Source of the DNA: JAGVPT01 sp963772165
GTDB taxonomy: Bacteria > Bacteroidota > Ignavibacteria > UBA10030 > UBA8401
Assembly: GCA_963772165.1 (NCBI GenBank)
Contig: CAVYWA010000021.1
Location: 1 to 64,000, forward strand
Reading direction: 5' to 3'
DNA length: 64,000 nucleotides
Position 1 is the first letter of the stretch, and every line of letters starts with the position of its first letter. The translations under genes and the position numbers were made by a program. This document shows positions 54,941 to 63,478 of the stretch, piece by piece. Under the pieces are notes generated by a model. It saw nothing but the letters and a program-made list of their open reading frames with translations. It did not search any database and was not told the DNA's origin.

Positions 54941-57900
54941 ATGAAGAAGACAGTGTTCATGCTTGCCATGACTGTTGTTAGCGCTTTCACAATGATGGCG
55001 CAGACAACGGACAGCGTCGATGTAACTTTCTATTTTAAACCGATCGACAATCCCACCAGCGTATTTCTCCCGGGCGAATTCAATAATTGGGGACCCAATG
55101 CGAATGGAGTGATTTCTTCTGGCGCCGCTTCTATGATGACAAAGGATGCATCGACGGGAATCTGGTGGAAGACGGTTCGATTGCAGGTCGGCGGAATGAC
55201 GGGAGGGGGAATTCCCGGCGCCTACCAATACAAGTTCAACGAGAACGGAACATCCTGGCTGTCCGATCCTGTGAATCCGCGCCAGAACACCTCCGACAAT
55301 AATAATTCCATTCTCTACATCAAAAGTCCGACAATTGAATACCTGCTGCCGAATGTGACCTCCGGCGTTCTTGGCCAACAGCATCCAACCATCAGTGCGT
55401 ATCTCTTCCCATCGCTGAATTCGCCGGTCGACACCAATTCCATAGAGATCTGGGTCGACTCAACCGCGTACGCTGTGCCGCCGTCGGATTACAACCATAC
55501 AACAAGCTTAGTCTCTTTTACGCCGACCGCACCGTTAGAGAATGGAAGCCGAAAGATCAAAATTTCCGTTAAAAATATTGCGGGTTCGGTTGTCACCGAC
55601 AGCGCAACATTTACCGTGCTGGCGGGCCCGATTCAGATTTTAAACCAAAGCGGATACACCACCGTGAAAGATTCCGTCGTGATCAACGGCTCGGTGGAGG
55701 ACATTCGAATCACGTCTGCGCAAATAGTGCACAACGAAACCGATTCTCAAACGGTGAGCATTGCTTCCGGAAAATTTTCGAAGAGCTATGCCTTGTCCGA
55801 CTCGGCCAATACCTTCCGCGCTGTGACCAAAGACAGCACCGGTGCAACAATCATTTCTTCACTGTATGTCATTACCCGGTTCATCAACCATTTGCCTACA
55901 GCGGTTATCAGTTTTTTGCCGGGCAGCGGTTCGGTGACGTTGTCTTCAGCTAACAGCAGCGATCCCGATTCTGCGCAGACAGCATCATTAACATTTTTAT
56001 GGAGCGTTGATCCGAACAACCCTGCAGCGATCTCCGGAGTCGCCGGTTCAACGGCAAAATCTATCGACATCAATACGCCAAAAACGGTTGGCGAGTATTA
56101 TGTTGGCCTCGTCGCGGCTGATGCTAAAGGGAACAAAGATACGACGAGAGCATATTTTACCGTGAACGCCGACGGCTCGGTAACAATTCCAGCGATCAAC
56201 TCAAATCCCCAATGGGCAAGAATGGGGCGCATCTACGAATTGTTCTTTAATTCATTCACCCCGGAAAAGACCATCAACGCAGCAACACAACAGTTAGATT
56301 ACCTGAAAAACTTAGGCGTCAATATTTTGTGGATCATGCCTGTGATGACCAATGCCGATCCGATTGATAACGGCCCGGGTCCGGGATACAATATTGTCGA
56401 TTTCTATACCGTGGCTCCTCAATATGGAACGAATGCCGACTTTCAAAATTTTGTCCAGCAGGCGCACCAACGGGGATTGAAAGTTATTCTTGATGTCACG
56501 CCGAATCATACAAGCTCCGACCATCCCTTTGTAGAAGATGCGCGCTTGTTTACGACAAATTCCTTTTATTGGCCTTTTTATCAGCATCAGGAGGTCACCA
56601 ATCCAAATTATCAGCCGCTCATCACGGAGGCAATTACAAGTGATGGGTTTGTGTATTACTCATCTTTTTCCGACGATCTCTTGAATTATAATTGGAGTGA
56701 TGCAGATGCGCGCGCCTACATGATCGGCGTCTATACATGGTGGGTGAAGCAAATGGGGGTAGATGGTTACCGGTTCGACGTCTATTGGGGTCCGCACGAT
56801 CGCACTAACGGCGGGAACGGCGGTGAGCAGGAGATGGGTGTACCGGTAAGGGGAGCGATTAAACACATCAAGCCCGATGTTTTTATTTTAGGCGAGACCT
56901 ACGCTACTGGCGTTGGAACAGAAACCTATTATGGGGATGACAATGGCGGACTCGATGCGGCATACGACTGGAACCTGCTTCACAATGTCATCCAGCCGTA
57001 TAATGTTTCATCTCCGACCCTGAATAATAACGTTACAAATTATGGCGTAGATGATACAATGGGATTCGTTCCGGGTCCCAACGCTCTCTTCATGCGTTTT
57101 CTTGAAAACCACGACGAGACTCGCATCGCTGCTCTTTACGGTTCATACGCCAAAACGATGCCGATGGGAACGATGATTTTCACCGTGCCGGGAATCCCGA
57201 TGATTTATTCAGGGCAAGAGGTTGGTTATGGATTGGGGAACACAAATAATAGCATTGATACTCGGCGGAGTGTTATCGATTGGAACAGTGCTGGAAAAAG
57301 TTTGCTCACTCCCCATTACCAGCGATTGGCGTGGATCCGCGCAACGTTTCCAGCCTTCTCAACTCAATCGATGATCGTTCTTCCCACAGCACCGGCAGCG
57401 GGGAGCATATACTCTTATACGCGCCCTTTTCTTGATCAAAATGGAATTGCAATAGAAAATTTTAACAGCTTTGCGGCGACGGCGTCTATAACACTCAAGC
57501 CAAGCAATGTCTTTATTTCGAACGGGCCCACAAATGGCAAGACCTATTGGTTGAACGATGTGTATCACGACACAGCATATCAAGTGAGCTTTTACAGTGA
57601 CACGTTAAATTTTACCACAACGCTCCCGGCGTACGGTTCTGCCGTCTATATTTTGGCAGATTCGGAAATTCATATGGCCGTGCCGACGTTAACATCTGTT
57701 GCCGTTCAAAAACAGCCGTCAGCCCCGTTTACGTTTACGCTAAACCAAAATTTTCCCAATCCATTTAACCCGTCGACAACGATACAATACTCGATACCCC
57801 ATGCATCCAAAGTCACTTTAAAGGTGTATGATGTTCTCGGACGCGTTGTTTCAGCTCTGGTCGACGAGCAAAAAAATGCCGGAGCCTATAGCGTCGAATT

Positions 57901-57991
57901 CGACGGCAAGGCATTGTCATCCGGTGTCTATTATTATCGCCTGACGTCGAACAACAATTCTGACGTAAAACGGATGCTACTTTTGAAATGA
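54941..57991 (+). CDS. T9SS-sorted GH13 alpha-amylase with CBM48 and Ig-like modules
   Basis: 1,016 residues. ATG 54941 is preferred over 54914 because AAGGG lies 6-9 bases upstream; the signal peptide is about 1-20. Order of domains: CBM48-like (about 25-125; VFLPGEFNNWGPN), several Ig/PKD-like domains (about 130-425), the GH13 barrel (about 430-830) with DVTPNHTSSDH (I), DGYRFDVYWG with nucleophile Asp (II), ILGETYA with acid Glu (III), LENHDETR (IV), then a C-terminal all-beta domain, and the T9SS sorting domain beginning FTLNQNFPNPFNPSTTIQYS and ending KRMLLLK. It is a surface-exposed enzyme that would hydrolyse starch outside the cell. Confidence 0.92.
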   Translation: MKKTVFMLAMTVVSAFTMMAQTTDSVDVTFYFKPIDNPTSVFLPGEFNNWGPNANGVISSGAASMMTKDASTGIWWKTVRLQVGGMTGGGIPGAYQYKFNENGTSWLSDPVNPRQNTSDNNNSILYIKSPTIEYLLPNVTSGVLGQQHPTISAYLFPSLNSPVDTNSIEIWVDSTAYAVPPSDYNHTTSLVSFTPTAPLENGSRKIKISVKNIAGSVVTDSATFTVLAGPIQILNQSGYTTVKDSVVINGSVEDIRITSAQIVHNETDSQTVSIASGKFSKSYALSDSANTFRAVTKDSTGATIISSLYVITRFINHLPTAVISFLPGSGSVTLSSANSSDPDSAQTASLTFLWSVDPNNPAAISGVAGSTAKSIDINTPKTVGEYYVGLVAADAKGNKDTTRAYFTVNADGSVTIPAINSNPQWARMGRIYELFFNSFTPEKTINAATQQLDYLKNLGVNILWIMPVMTNADPIDNGPGPGYNIVDFYTVAPQYGTNADFQNFVQQAHQRGLKVILDVTPNHTSSDHPFVEDARLFTTNSFYWPFYQHQEVTNPNYQPLITEAITSDGFVYYSSFSDDLLNYNWSDADARAYMIGVYTWWVKQMGVDGYRFDVYWGPHDRTNGGNGGEQEMGVPVRGAIKHIKPDVFILGETYATGVGTETYYGDDNGGLDAAYDWNLLHNVIQPYNVSSPTLNNNVTNYGVDDTMGFVPGPNALFMRFLENHDETRIAALYGSYAKTMPMGTMIFTVPGIPMIYSGQEVGYGLGNTNNSIDTRRSVIDWNSAGKSLLTPHYQRLAWIRATFPAFSTQSMIVLPTAPAAGSIYSYTRPFLDQNGIAIENFNSFAATASITLKPSNVFISNGPTNGKTYWLNDVYHDTAYQVSFYSDTLNFTTTLPAYGSAVYILADSEIHMAVPTLTSVAVQKQPSAPFTFTLNQNFPNPFNPSTTIQYSIPHASKVTLKVYDVLGRVVSALVDEQKNAGAYSVEFDGKALSSGVYYYRLTSNNNSDVKRMLLLK

Positions 57992-58002
57992 GGCTAATCT
58001 GA

Positions 58003-58027
58003 GAAACCTTCTGAAGGTTCTTTTCTT
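58003..58027 (+). terminator. Weak terminator-like hairpin after the T9SS amylase
   Basis: AACCTT (58005-58010) pairs with AAGGTT (58014-58019) across a CTG loop, followed by CTTTTCTT. The stem is short, so this is a tentative call. Confidence 0.35.
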
Positions 58028-58127
58028 AGAATCTTTAAACGCAGCGAGGTTGGATCATTTTTTAAAGAACGTCTTCGGACGGTTTAGCTCCGACCATCGA
58101 ACCGGCCTGTTGCCAAACGGCTTTGCG

Positions 58128-60722
58128 ATGAGAATTATCATTGCAGTTTTTTGTATATTATCCTCGCTTTCGGCGCAGCCGAGGGAAGTAGAGGGGGGCG
58201 TTAAATTTATTTTCCATGGAAAAGCAGCCTCGGCGGTGCTAGCCGGCGATTTTAACGGATGGTCGCGGACAGCAGATGTCATGTCCAGGGGAGTGTCGCC
58301 TGCAGAAGATTCTTTTTCCGTTGTAAAGCGTCTGAAGCCCGGCATCTATCAATACAGGTTCATCGTTGACGGCGCCTGGACGCTGGACGAGAGCAATCCG
58401 GCAAAGGTTCAAAATCACGACAACGGCTCGATTAACTCCGTTTTTACTCTGACAGAAAATAATTTTGTTGAGTACCGCGGTTTTTCATCACTCTCACCAA
58501 CCTCTATGAACGACACGTATCCTCATTCCGGCGGAACACTTTATCTCAATCTTATTTGGCACCAGCATCAACCGCTGTATCTCGACCCGCAAAGCGACCA
58601 GCTTCAGGGTCCCTGGGTTCGTACCCACGGCACTAAAGATTATTACGATATGGCGTCCATTCTCGAGAAGTACCCAAACGTGCACTACAATGTCAATCTC
58701 ACGTCTTCTCTCTTATTCCAGCTCGAGAAATATTATGTCGACCGGCTGCGGCCATTCGTCGATGTTAATAAAAATCGCGTTGATACGGCAGGCTTTTTTG
58801 CCCGTTGGAAAGGGAAAACCGATCCATGGATCGACCTGGCGTTGAAGCCGACGAAGGATTTCGATGGCCGCGATTTAAATTTCCTTTTGTATAATATTTG
58901 GAATGCCTTCGGCATCAGCGATGTGCAGATACTTCGGTTTCCGGAATATGCAGCGTTGAAGGAAAAATTTGTGCGTAAGCAAAAATTTTCCGAACAGGAA
59001 ATGCGCGACCTCAAATTTTGGTTCTACCTCGCACATTTTGATCCTGATTTTCTGGAGGAGAGAATCCAGCTTGCAGACGGAACCGTGATCGACCTGACCG
59101 ATCTGGTCGAAAAACGTCCCGACGGAAAATACTATCTGAAAGGGAAAATAGGCGAAGCGGATTGTAATCGCATCGTTGCCGAGACCTTCAAAGTTCTCTC
59201 AAACATCGTTCCCATCCACAAAAAATTGATGTATCATCCTTCAACCTACGAAGGGCAAATCGAGGTTGCCACAACTCCGTATTTTCACCCAATCCTTCCT
59301 TTAATTTTTAACTCGGATATCGCAAAGGTATGCCAGCCGAACGATCCGATGCCGAACCGCTTTCAATATCCGCAGGATGCGAATGCGCAGGTTGTGAAAG
59401 CTATTAAAGCTTACACGGAAAAATTCGGACAAGCGCCGTCCGGGATGTGGCCGGCAGAAGGGTCCGTTGCACAGGAGATTATTCCGATATTTGGAAGAAA
59501 TGGGATCCACTGGATCGCGACGGATGAGAAAATACTTGCCCGCTCCACACCGCAGGGTCAGCCGAAGTTCTATCCGTACGGCGTGTATACGGATGGGGAT
59601 GAAATGGATTCGGTCGTCGTTGTTTTCCGCGATACAGAATTATCCGACAAAATCGGCTTCACATATCAGAATTTTCGCGGCGAAGACGCTGCCGATGATT
59701 TTATCAAAAGTATTTTGATGTACGCGCCGCATGAGGGAGAACCGGACCGATTGCTTACGGTTATTCTTGACGGAGAGAACGCATGGGAATGGTATCGCCA
59801 GGATAATGATGGGAAGGAATTTCTCCATGCGCTCTACAGAAAATTGAGCGCTCTGTATGATACAAAACAGATTATTTCCGTGACGATGACGGAATACATG
59901 CAAGGCAATCCGAAGCGTGGAATCCTTCCACATCCGATTTCTTCGATGCGAAAGCTCGACCGGCTTTATCCCGGGTCGTGGATCAATGCAAATTTCGATA
60001 CCTGGATCGGTGAAGAAGGGCAGAACCGTGCGTGGAACTATCTGCTGACTGCCAGGCAAGATTTAGAACATTCGGGTTTGCAGCAGCCCGATCCAAAATC
60101 TCCGGAACCGAAAACGGGGACGAAGGAGGACCTGGCATATAAGGCGTGGGAAGAAATGTACGCCGCGGAAGGTTCGGATTGGTTCTGGTGGTATGCCACG
60201 GCTCAAACAGCGCCGGCCGGGGATAAACCATTTGATGTTGCATATACCACACACCTGAGAAATATCTATACGTTTGCCCTTCAGGCGGGTGGCACGATGC
60301 CTCAAAGAGAGTTTAAAGGGATCGATGTTAAGAAGAAAATTGTACCGCTTCCTTCGCAAAGTACGATGGCACAAAGCAGTAAGAGGGACTCCGTCTTAGT
60401 GGTGTTTCAATGCGATGCCCGCAACATGTACGTGCGTAAGGGGATTTACATTACGGGGAATCAAGAGCTACTGGGAAATTGGAAACCCAACGCCGTGAAA
60501 ATGTACGACGATGGAACCCATGGAGACCGTCAACAAAATGACAGCGTGTGGACCATCGAGCTTCGGTTCCCGGCCGGGACTGACATCCAATACAAATTCA
60601 CCAACAGCGGCCCGAGCGGTGAATGGAATCCGGGCGAAGAATTTCCAAGCGGCAATCGAAGAGTCTTTCTCGACGGGTCGACTGATAGAGTCGTTCTCAC
60701 CGACACGTTTGGCAAGATGTGA
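58128..60722 (+). CDS. GH57-type enzyme with N-terminal CBM48 and C-terminal CBM20
   Basis: 864 residues. The start is ATG 58128, which gives a clean signal peptide (RIIIAVFCILSSLSAQ); the earlier frame from 58050 would place 26 non-signal residues in front. Domains: CBM48-like (about 22-110; AVLAGDFNGWSR, YQYRFIVDGAW), a GH57 catalytic region (about 135-720) opened by LNLIWHQHQPLYLDPQSDQL, with MWPAEGSVAQEIIPIFGRNGIHWIATDEKIL holding the family block with Glu, and VILDGENAWEWY with the catalytic Asp. A CBM20 follows (about 745-860; YITGNQELLGNWKP). Enzymes of this family cut alpha-1,4 or alpha-1,6 glucosidic bonds. Probably exported, and it extends the glucan-degrading set. Confidence 0.88.
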   Translation: MRIIIAVFCILSSLSAQPREVEGGVKFIFHGKAASAVLAGDFNGWSRTADVMSRGVSPAEDSFSVVKRLKPGIYQYRFIVDGAWTLDESNPAKVQNHDNGSINSVFTLTENNFVEYRGFSSLSPTSMNDTYPHSGGTLYLNLIWHQHQPLYLDPQSDQLQGPWVRTHGTKDYYDMASILEKYPNVHYNVNLTSSLLFQLEKYYVDRLRPFVDVNKNRVDTAGFFARWKGKTDPWIDLALKPTKDFDGRDLNFLLYNIWNAFGISDVQILRFPEYAALKEKFVRKQKFSEQEMRDLKFWFYLAHFDPDFLEERIQLADGTVIDLTDLVEKRPDGKYYLKGKIGEADCNRIVAETFKVLSNIVPIHKKLMYHPSTYEGQIEVATTPYFHPILPLIFNSDIAKVCQPNDPMPNRFQYPQDANAQVVKAIKAYTEKFGQAPSGMWPAEGSVAQEIIPIFGRNGIHWIATDEKILARSTPQGQPKFYPYGVYTDGDEMDSVVVVFRDTELSDKIGFTYQNFRGEDAADDFIKSILMYAPHEGEPDRLLTVILDGENAWEWYRQDNDGKEFLHALYRKLSALYDTKQIISVTMTEYMQGNPKRGILPHPISSMRKLDRLYPGSWINANFDTWIGEEGQNRAWNYLLTARQDLEHSGLQQPDPKSPEPKTGTKEDLAYKAWEEMYAAEGSDWFWWYATAQTAPAGDKPFDVAYTTHLRNIYTFALQAGGTMPQREFKGIDVKKKIVPLPSQSTMAQSSKRDSVLVVFQCDARNMYVRKGIYITGNQELLGNWKPNAVKMYDDGTHGDRQQNDSVWTIELRFPAGTDIQYKFTNSGPSGEWNPGEEFPSGNRRVFLDGSTDRVVLTDTFGKM

Positions 60723-60784
60723 ACAGGCGGTGAAGTGATGTTGTCATCGGCCTCGATAATGTGAAGCGACGTAGGAAATTTTCC

Positions 60785-60835
60785 CGCAAAGACACAGAGA
60801 TTTTTTTAGAGCCATTTCCCCCTTTGCGTCTTTGC
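60785..60835. repeat. Palindromic CGCAAAGAC/GTCTTTGCG repeat
   Basis: The left arm CGCAAAGACACAGAG (60785-60799) matches the reverse complement of the right arm CTTTGCGTCTTTGCG (60821/60822-60835) at 12 of 15 positions. It lies in the gap between the GH57 gene and the sugar transporter, with no coding capacity. The CTTTGCGTCTTTGCG text occurs as a dispersed intergenic element in many environmental bacteria. Confidence 0.65.
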
Positions 60836-60902
60836 GTGAAGTCCATTTTTAGGATTATTCAAAAGACTCAGTTTAACGTTTTCAGACTCGGTACACGCGA
60901 CC

Positions 60903-62195
60903 ATGCTTCAGATTCAGAAAAATCTTTCCAGACCCTTCTACGCGATTATCAGCCTGCCGTCGACCGCAATGGGCTTTGCGCTCTCCATCCAGATTTCAGC
61001 GCTCAGCTGGATTCTCACGACTAAATATCATCTTGACATCCATGAGGTTGGAATTGTGTGGGCAGCGGGGCCGCTTGCCGGAATTTTCGGACAGGTCATT
61101 ATCGGCCTCATCAGCGACAAGGTGTGGTTTTGGGGAGGGCGGAGGCGTCCTTTCATACTTATCGGGGGCGTTTTGGCGTCGTCGATGTTGCTCGCCTTGC
61201 CGAACATCGATAGCATACGTTCGTTCTTTGGCATAGAGGGTTTGCTCGGAGTCGCAATTTTTGTCGCGCTCACGCTCGACCTCGCAATCAACATTAGCTT
61301 CAACCCGACACGCTCTGTGATCGCCGATGTGACACCTGAAGGCAATCCGCGCACGAAGGGGTATACCTGGATGCAAACGATTTCCGGATTCTTCGGAGTT
61401 CTCGCATACATTATCGGTGCGGTTTTCGGCAACTATGTCCTTATCTATTGCGGAGTGTTCATTGTTTTGGTTTTTTCCATTCTGCCGGTATTTTTTATCG
61501 CCGAAAACCGGACGCTGGGAGAGACAGCGACATCGGAATCTGTAGGCAATGGGGAGAAGGTAAAATCTCCTACAAAGTGGGGGCAGCTTTTTCGTCTCTA
61601 CATTGCACATGCACTTTCGTGGATCGGCGTCCAGACAATGTTTGTGTATATCATCGCTTACATCCAACAAAAATTAGCTGTGGATCTTAATTCCTCAGCT
61701 ATTTTCTCAGGGCAAATTATCTCGATTTCTTTTGCCGTGTTGAATACCGTCGGCTTCATCCTGCCGGGTTTTGTCCTCGAACCGATCGCAGAAAAAATAG
61801 GTCGCGTGAAGACTCATTTGAGCTGCGTCGCAATTATGGCAATCGGTTATTTCCTCATCGCTTTTTTTGGAAAGACTCCATTAGCCTTGTACGCACTCAT
61901 GGCCGTTGTCGGTGTAGGATGGGGGGCGATCGTGAGCTTGCCTTTTGCCATCATGTCCGAAAATGTCGATAAAAACCGCATGGGATTTTTTATGGGCATC
62001 TTTAACCTCTCGGTGGTTTTGCCCCAGCTTTTCGTGAGCCTCGGGCTCGGCGTCCTTATCCAACGTGCCGCCGATAAAAATATTATTTTTCTTATCAGCG
62101 GAGTCAGCCTTGGCCTCTCTGCGTTCTTCTGGTACTTCGTTAAAGAGGAAAAACGCGATAGAGCTGCCTCAATCGATGTTCAGGGTGCACCGTGA
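60903..62195 (+). CDS. MFS sugar transporter, SLC45-like (maltose/maltodextrin candidate)
   Basis: 430 residues, 12 transmembrane segments. The loop WFWGGRRRPFILIGG and the text ISFNPTRSVIADVTPEGNPRTKGYTWMQTISG are typical of the SLC45/GPH-like sugar transporters, which include bacterial maltose and maltodextrin permeases. The middle loop is FIAENRTLGETATSESVGNGEKVKSPTKWGQLFRLY. Its place between the GH57 enzyme and the MalE-like gene suggests maltose or maltodextrin import. The stop overlaps the GTG of the next gene (GTGA), so the two are translationally coupled. Confidence 0.85.
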   Translation: MLQIQKNLSRPFYAIISLPSTAMGFALSIQISALSWILTTKYHLDIHEVGIVWAAGPLAGIFGQVIIGLISDKVWFWGGRRRPFILIGGVLASSMLLALPNIDSIRSFFGIEGLLGVAIFVALTLDLAINISFNPTRSVIADVTPEGNPRTKGYTWMQTISGFFGVLAYIIGAVFGNYVLIYCGVFIVLVFSILPVFFIAENRTLGETATSESVGNGEKVKSPTKWGQLFRLYIAHALSWIGVQTMFVYIIAYIQQKLAVDLNSSAIFSGQIISISFAVLNTVGFILPGFVLEPIAEKIGRVKTHLSCVAIMAIGYFLIAFFGKTPLALYALMAVVGVGWGAIVSLPFAIMSENVDKNRMGFFMGIFNLSVVLPQLFVSLGLGVLIQRAADKNIIFLISGVSLGLSAFFWYFVKEEKRDRAASIDVQGAP

Positions 62196-63478
62196 TCGGG
62201 CCGGGCAATCGAATATTCCGAAGCATTCATCGAAGGACTCTTCACGTCGTTTTTTTTTCTTTCTGTGCGATGTGGGTTGTGCTCTGCGGGCTTTCCGGAT
62301 GCGGGCCAAAAAAAGGGGAGAAGATACGGATCACGATCTGGCATCAAGATAGAATCGACATCCGCGTTGTCCTTGAGGCACAACTTCAAAAATTCATGAA
62401 GCTTCATCCTGAAGTGGAAGTAGAGCAGCTTTTCAAAGAGACCGAGGCGCTCCGTTCAGGCTTCATCATCGCTGCAATCGCAGGGCAGGGGCCCGAAATT
62501 GTGTACGGCCCGGCAGATCAAATTGGGCCGTTTCAGGTGATGGATATCATCCTTCCGCTCGATAGTCTCTTTGACAAGGCATACCTTGACCAGTTTGACC
62601 CCAAAGCGCTGACATACTATAAAGGCCATCTCTACCAGATCGCAGACAAACTCGGCAATCATCTGACGCTCGTGTACAATAAGAAGCTGGTTCCTAAGCC
62701 GCCAACCACCGAGAAGGAACTCATCGACATCGGCAAAAACCTCACCCGCGATCTCGACGGTGACGGAAGACCGGATCAGTACGGTTTAGCATGGAACTAC
62801 ACCGAGCCTTTCTTCTTCATTCCATTTATGACGGGATTCGGCGGGTGGATCATGGATGACAGCGGCAGGCCGACGTTGAATAATCAGGGAACAATTGACG
62901 GGCTGAAGTTCATCAAGGACCTTCGCGATAAATACCAGATCATCCCGAGCGAGGCCGATTACGAAATCGCCGATATTCTTTTCAAGGACGGGAAAGTGGG
63001 GATGATCATCAACGGCGATTGGTCCTGGTCCGGGTATGAAAAAGCGGGCATCGATTTTGGCGTTGCACCTCTTCCAAAAATCACAAAAACGGGGATCTGG
63101 TGTGGAACGATGGTTTCTCCCAAGGGGTTTTCGATCAACGCAAACGTCTCGGAAGAAAAGAAGAAATGGTCGATTGAATTGATTAAGTTTCTTACTTCCG
63201 ACGAGAACGAGCTTGAGGCCGCGACAATCCTTCACACGATGCCGACAAAGAAATCTGTTCTTGCAAGCGATTTCGTGAAGAACAATGACATCATGAGGAA
63301 TTCGCAAATTGCCATCGAGCATGGCCGCGCAATGCCGGTTGTCCCGGAGTTGAGGGCGATTTGGGATGCGATGCGGCCGAGCTACCAGGCGGTGTTGGGA
63401 GGCTACAAGTCGGCAGAGCAGGCGGCAATGGATATGCAGAATGATGCGTTGAGGAAAATCAAAGAGATGAACGAATGA
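62192..63478 (+). CDS. ABC transporter sugar-binding lipoprotein (MalE-like)
   Basis: 428 residues. GTG 62192 opens it with a long lipoprotein signal; the lipobox LSGC (Cys ~32-36) is followed by GPKKGEKIRITIWHQDRIDIR, the start of a periplasmic solute-binding fold. Features: FIIAAIAGQGPEIVYGPADQIGPFQVMDIILPLDSL, LVYNKKLVPKPPTTEKELIDIGKNLT, IINGDWSWSGYEKAGIDFGVAPLPKI, and KKWSIELIKFLTSDENELEAAT. It belongs to the CUT1-type binding protein family and would deliver maltodextrin to the MalF-like permease next door. An ATG at 62269 is an alternative start but would leave a shorter signal. Its stop overlaps the ATG of the permease gene. Confidence 0.9.
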   Translation: MIGPGNRIFRSIHRRTLHVVFFSFCAMWVVLCGLSGCGPKKGEKIRITIWHQDRIDIRVVLEAQLQKFMKLHPEVEVEQLFKETEALRSGFIIAAIAGQGPEIVYGPADQIGPFQVMDIILPLDSLFDKAYLDQFDPKALTYYKGHLYQIADKLGNHLTLVYNKKLVPKPPTTEKELIDIGKNLTRDLDGDGRPDQYGLAWNYTEPFFFIPFMTGFGGWIMDDSGRPTLNNQGTIDGLKFIKDLRDKYQIIPSEADYEIADILFKDGKVGMIINGDWSWSGYEKAGIDFGVAPLPKITKTGIWCGTMVSPKGFSINANVSEEKKKWSIELIKFLTSDENELEAATILHTMPTKKSVLASDFVKNNDIMRNSQIAIEHGRAMPVVPELRAIWDAMRPSYQAVLGGYKSAEQAAMDMQNDALRKIKEMNE

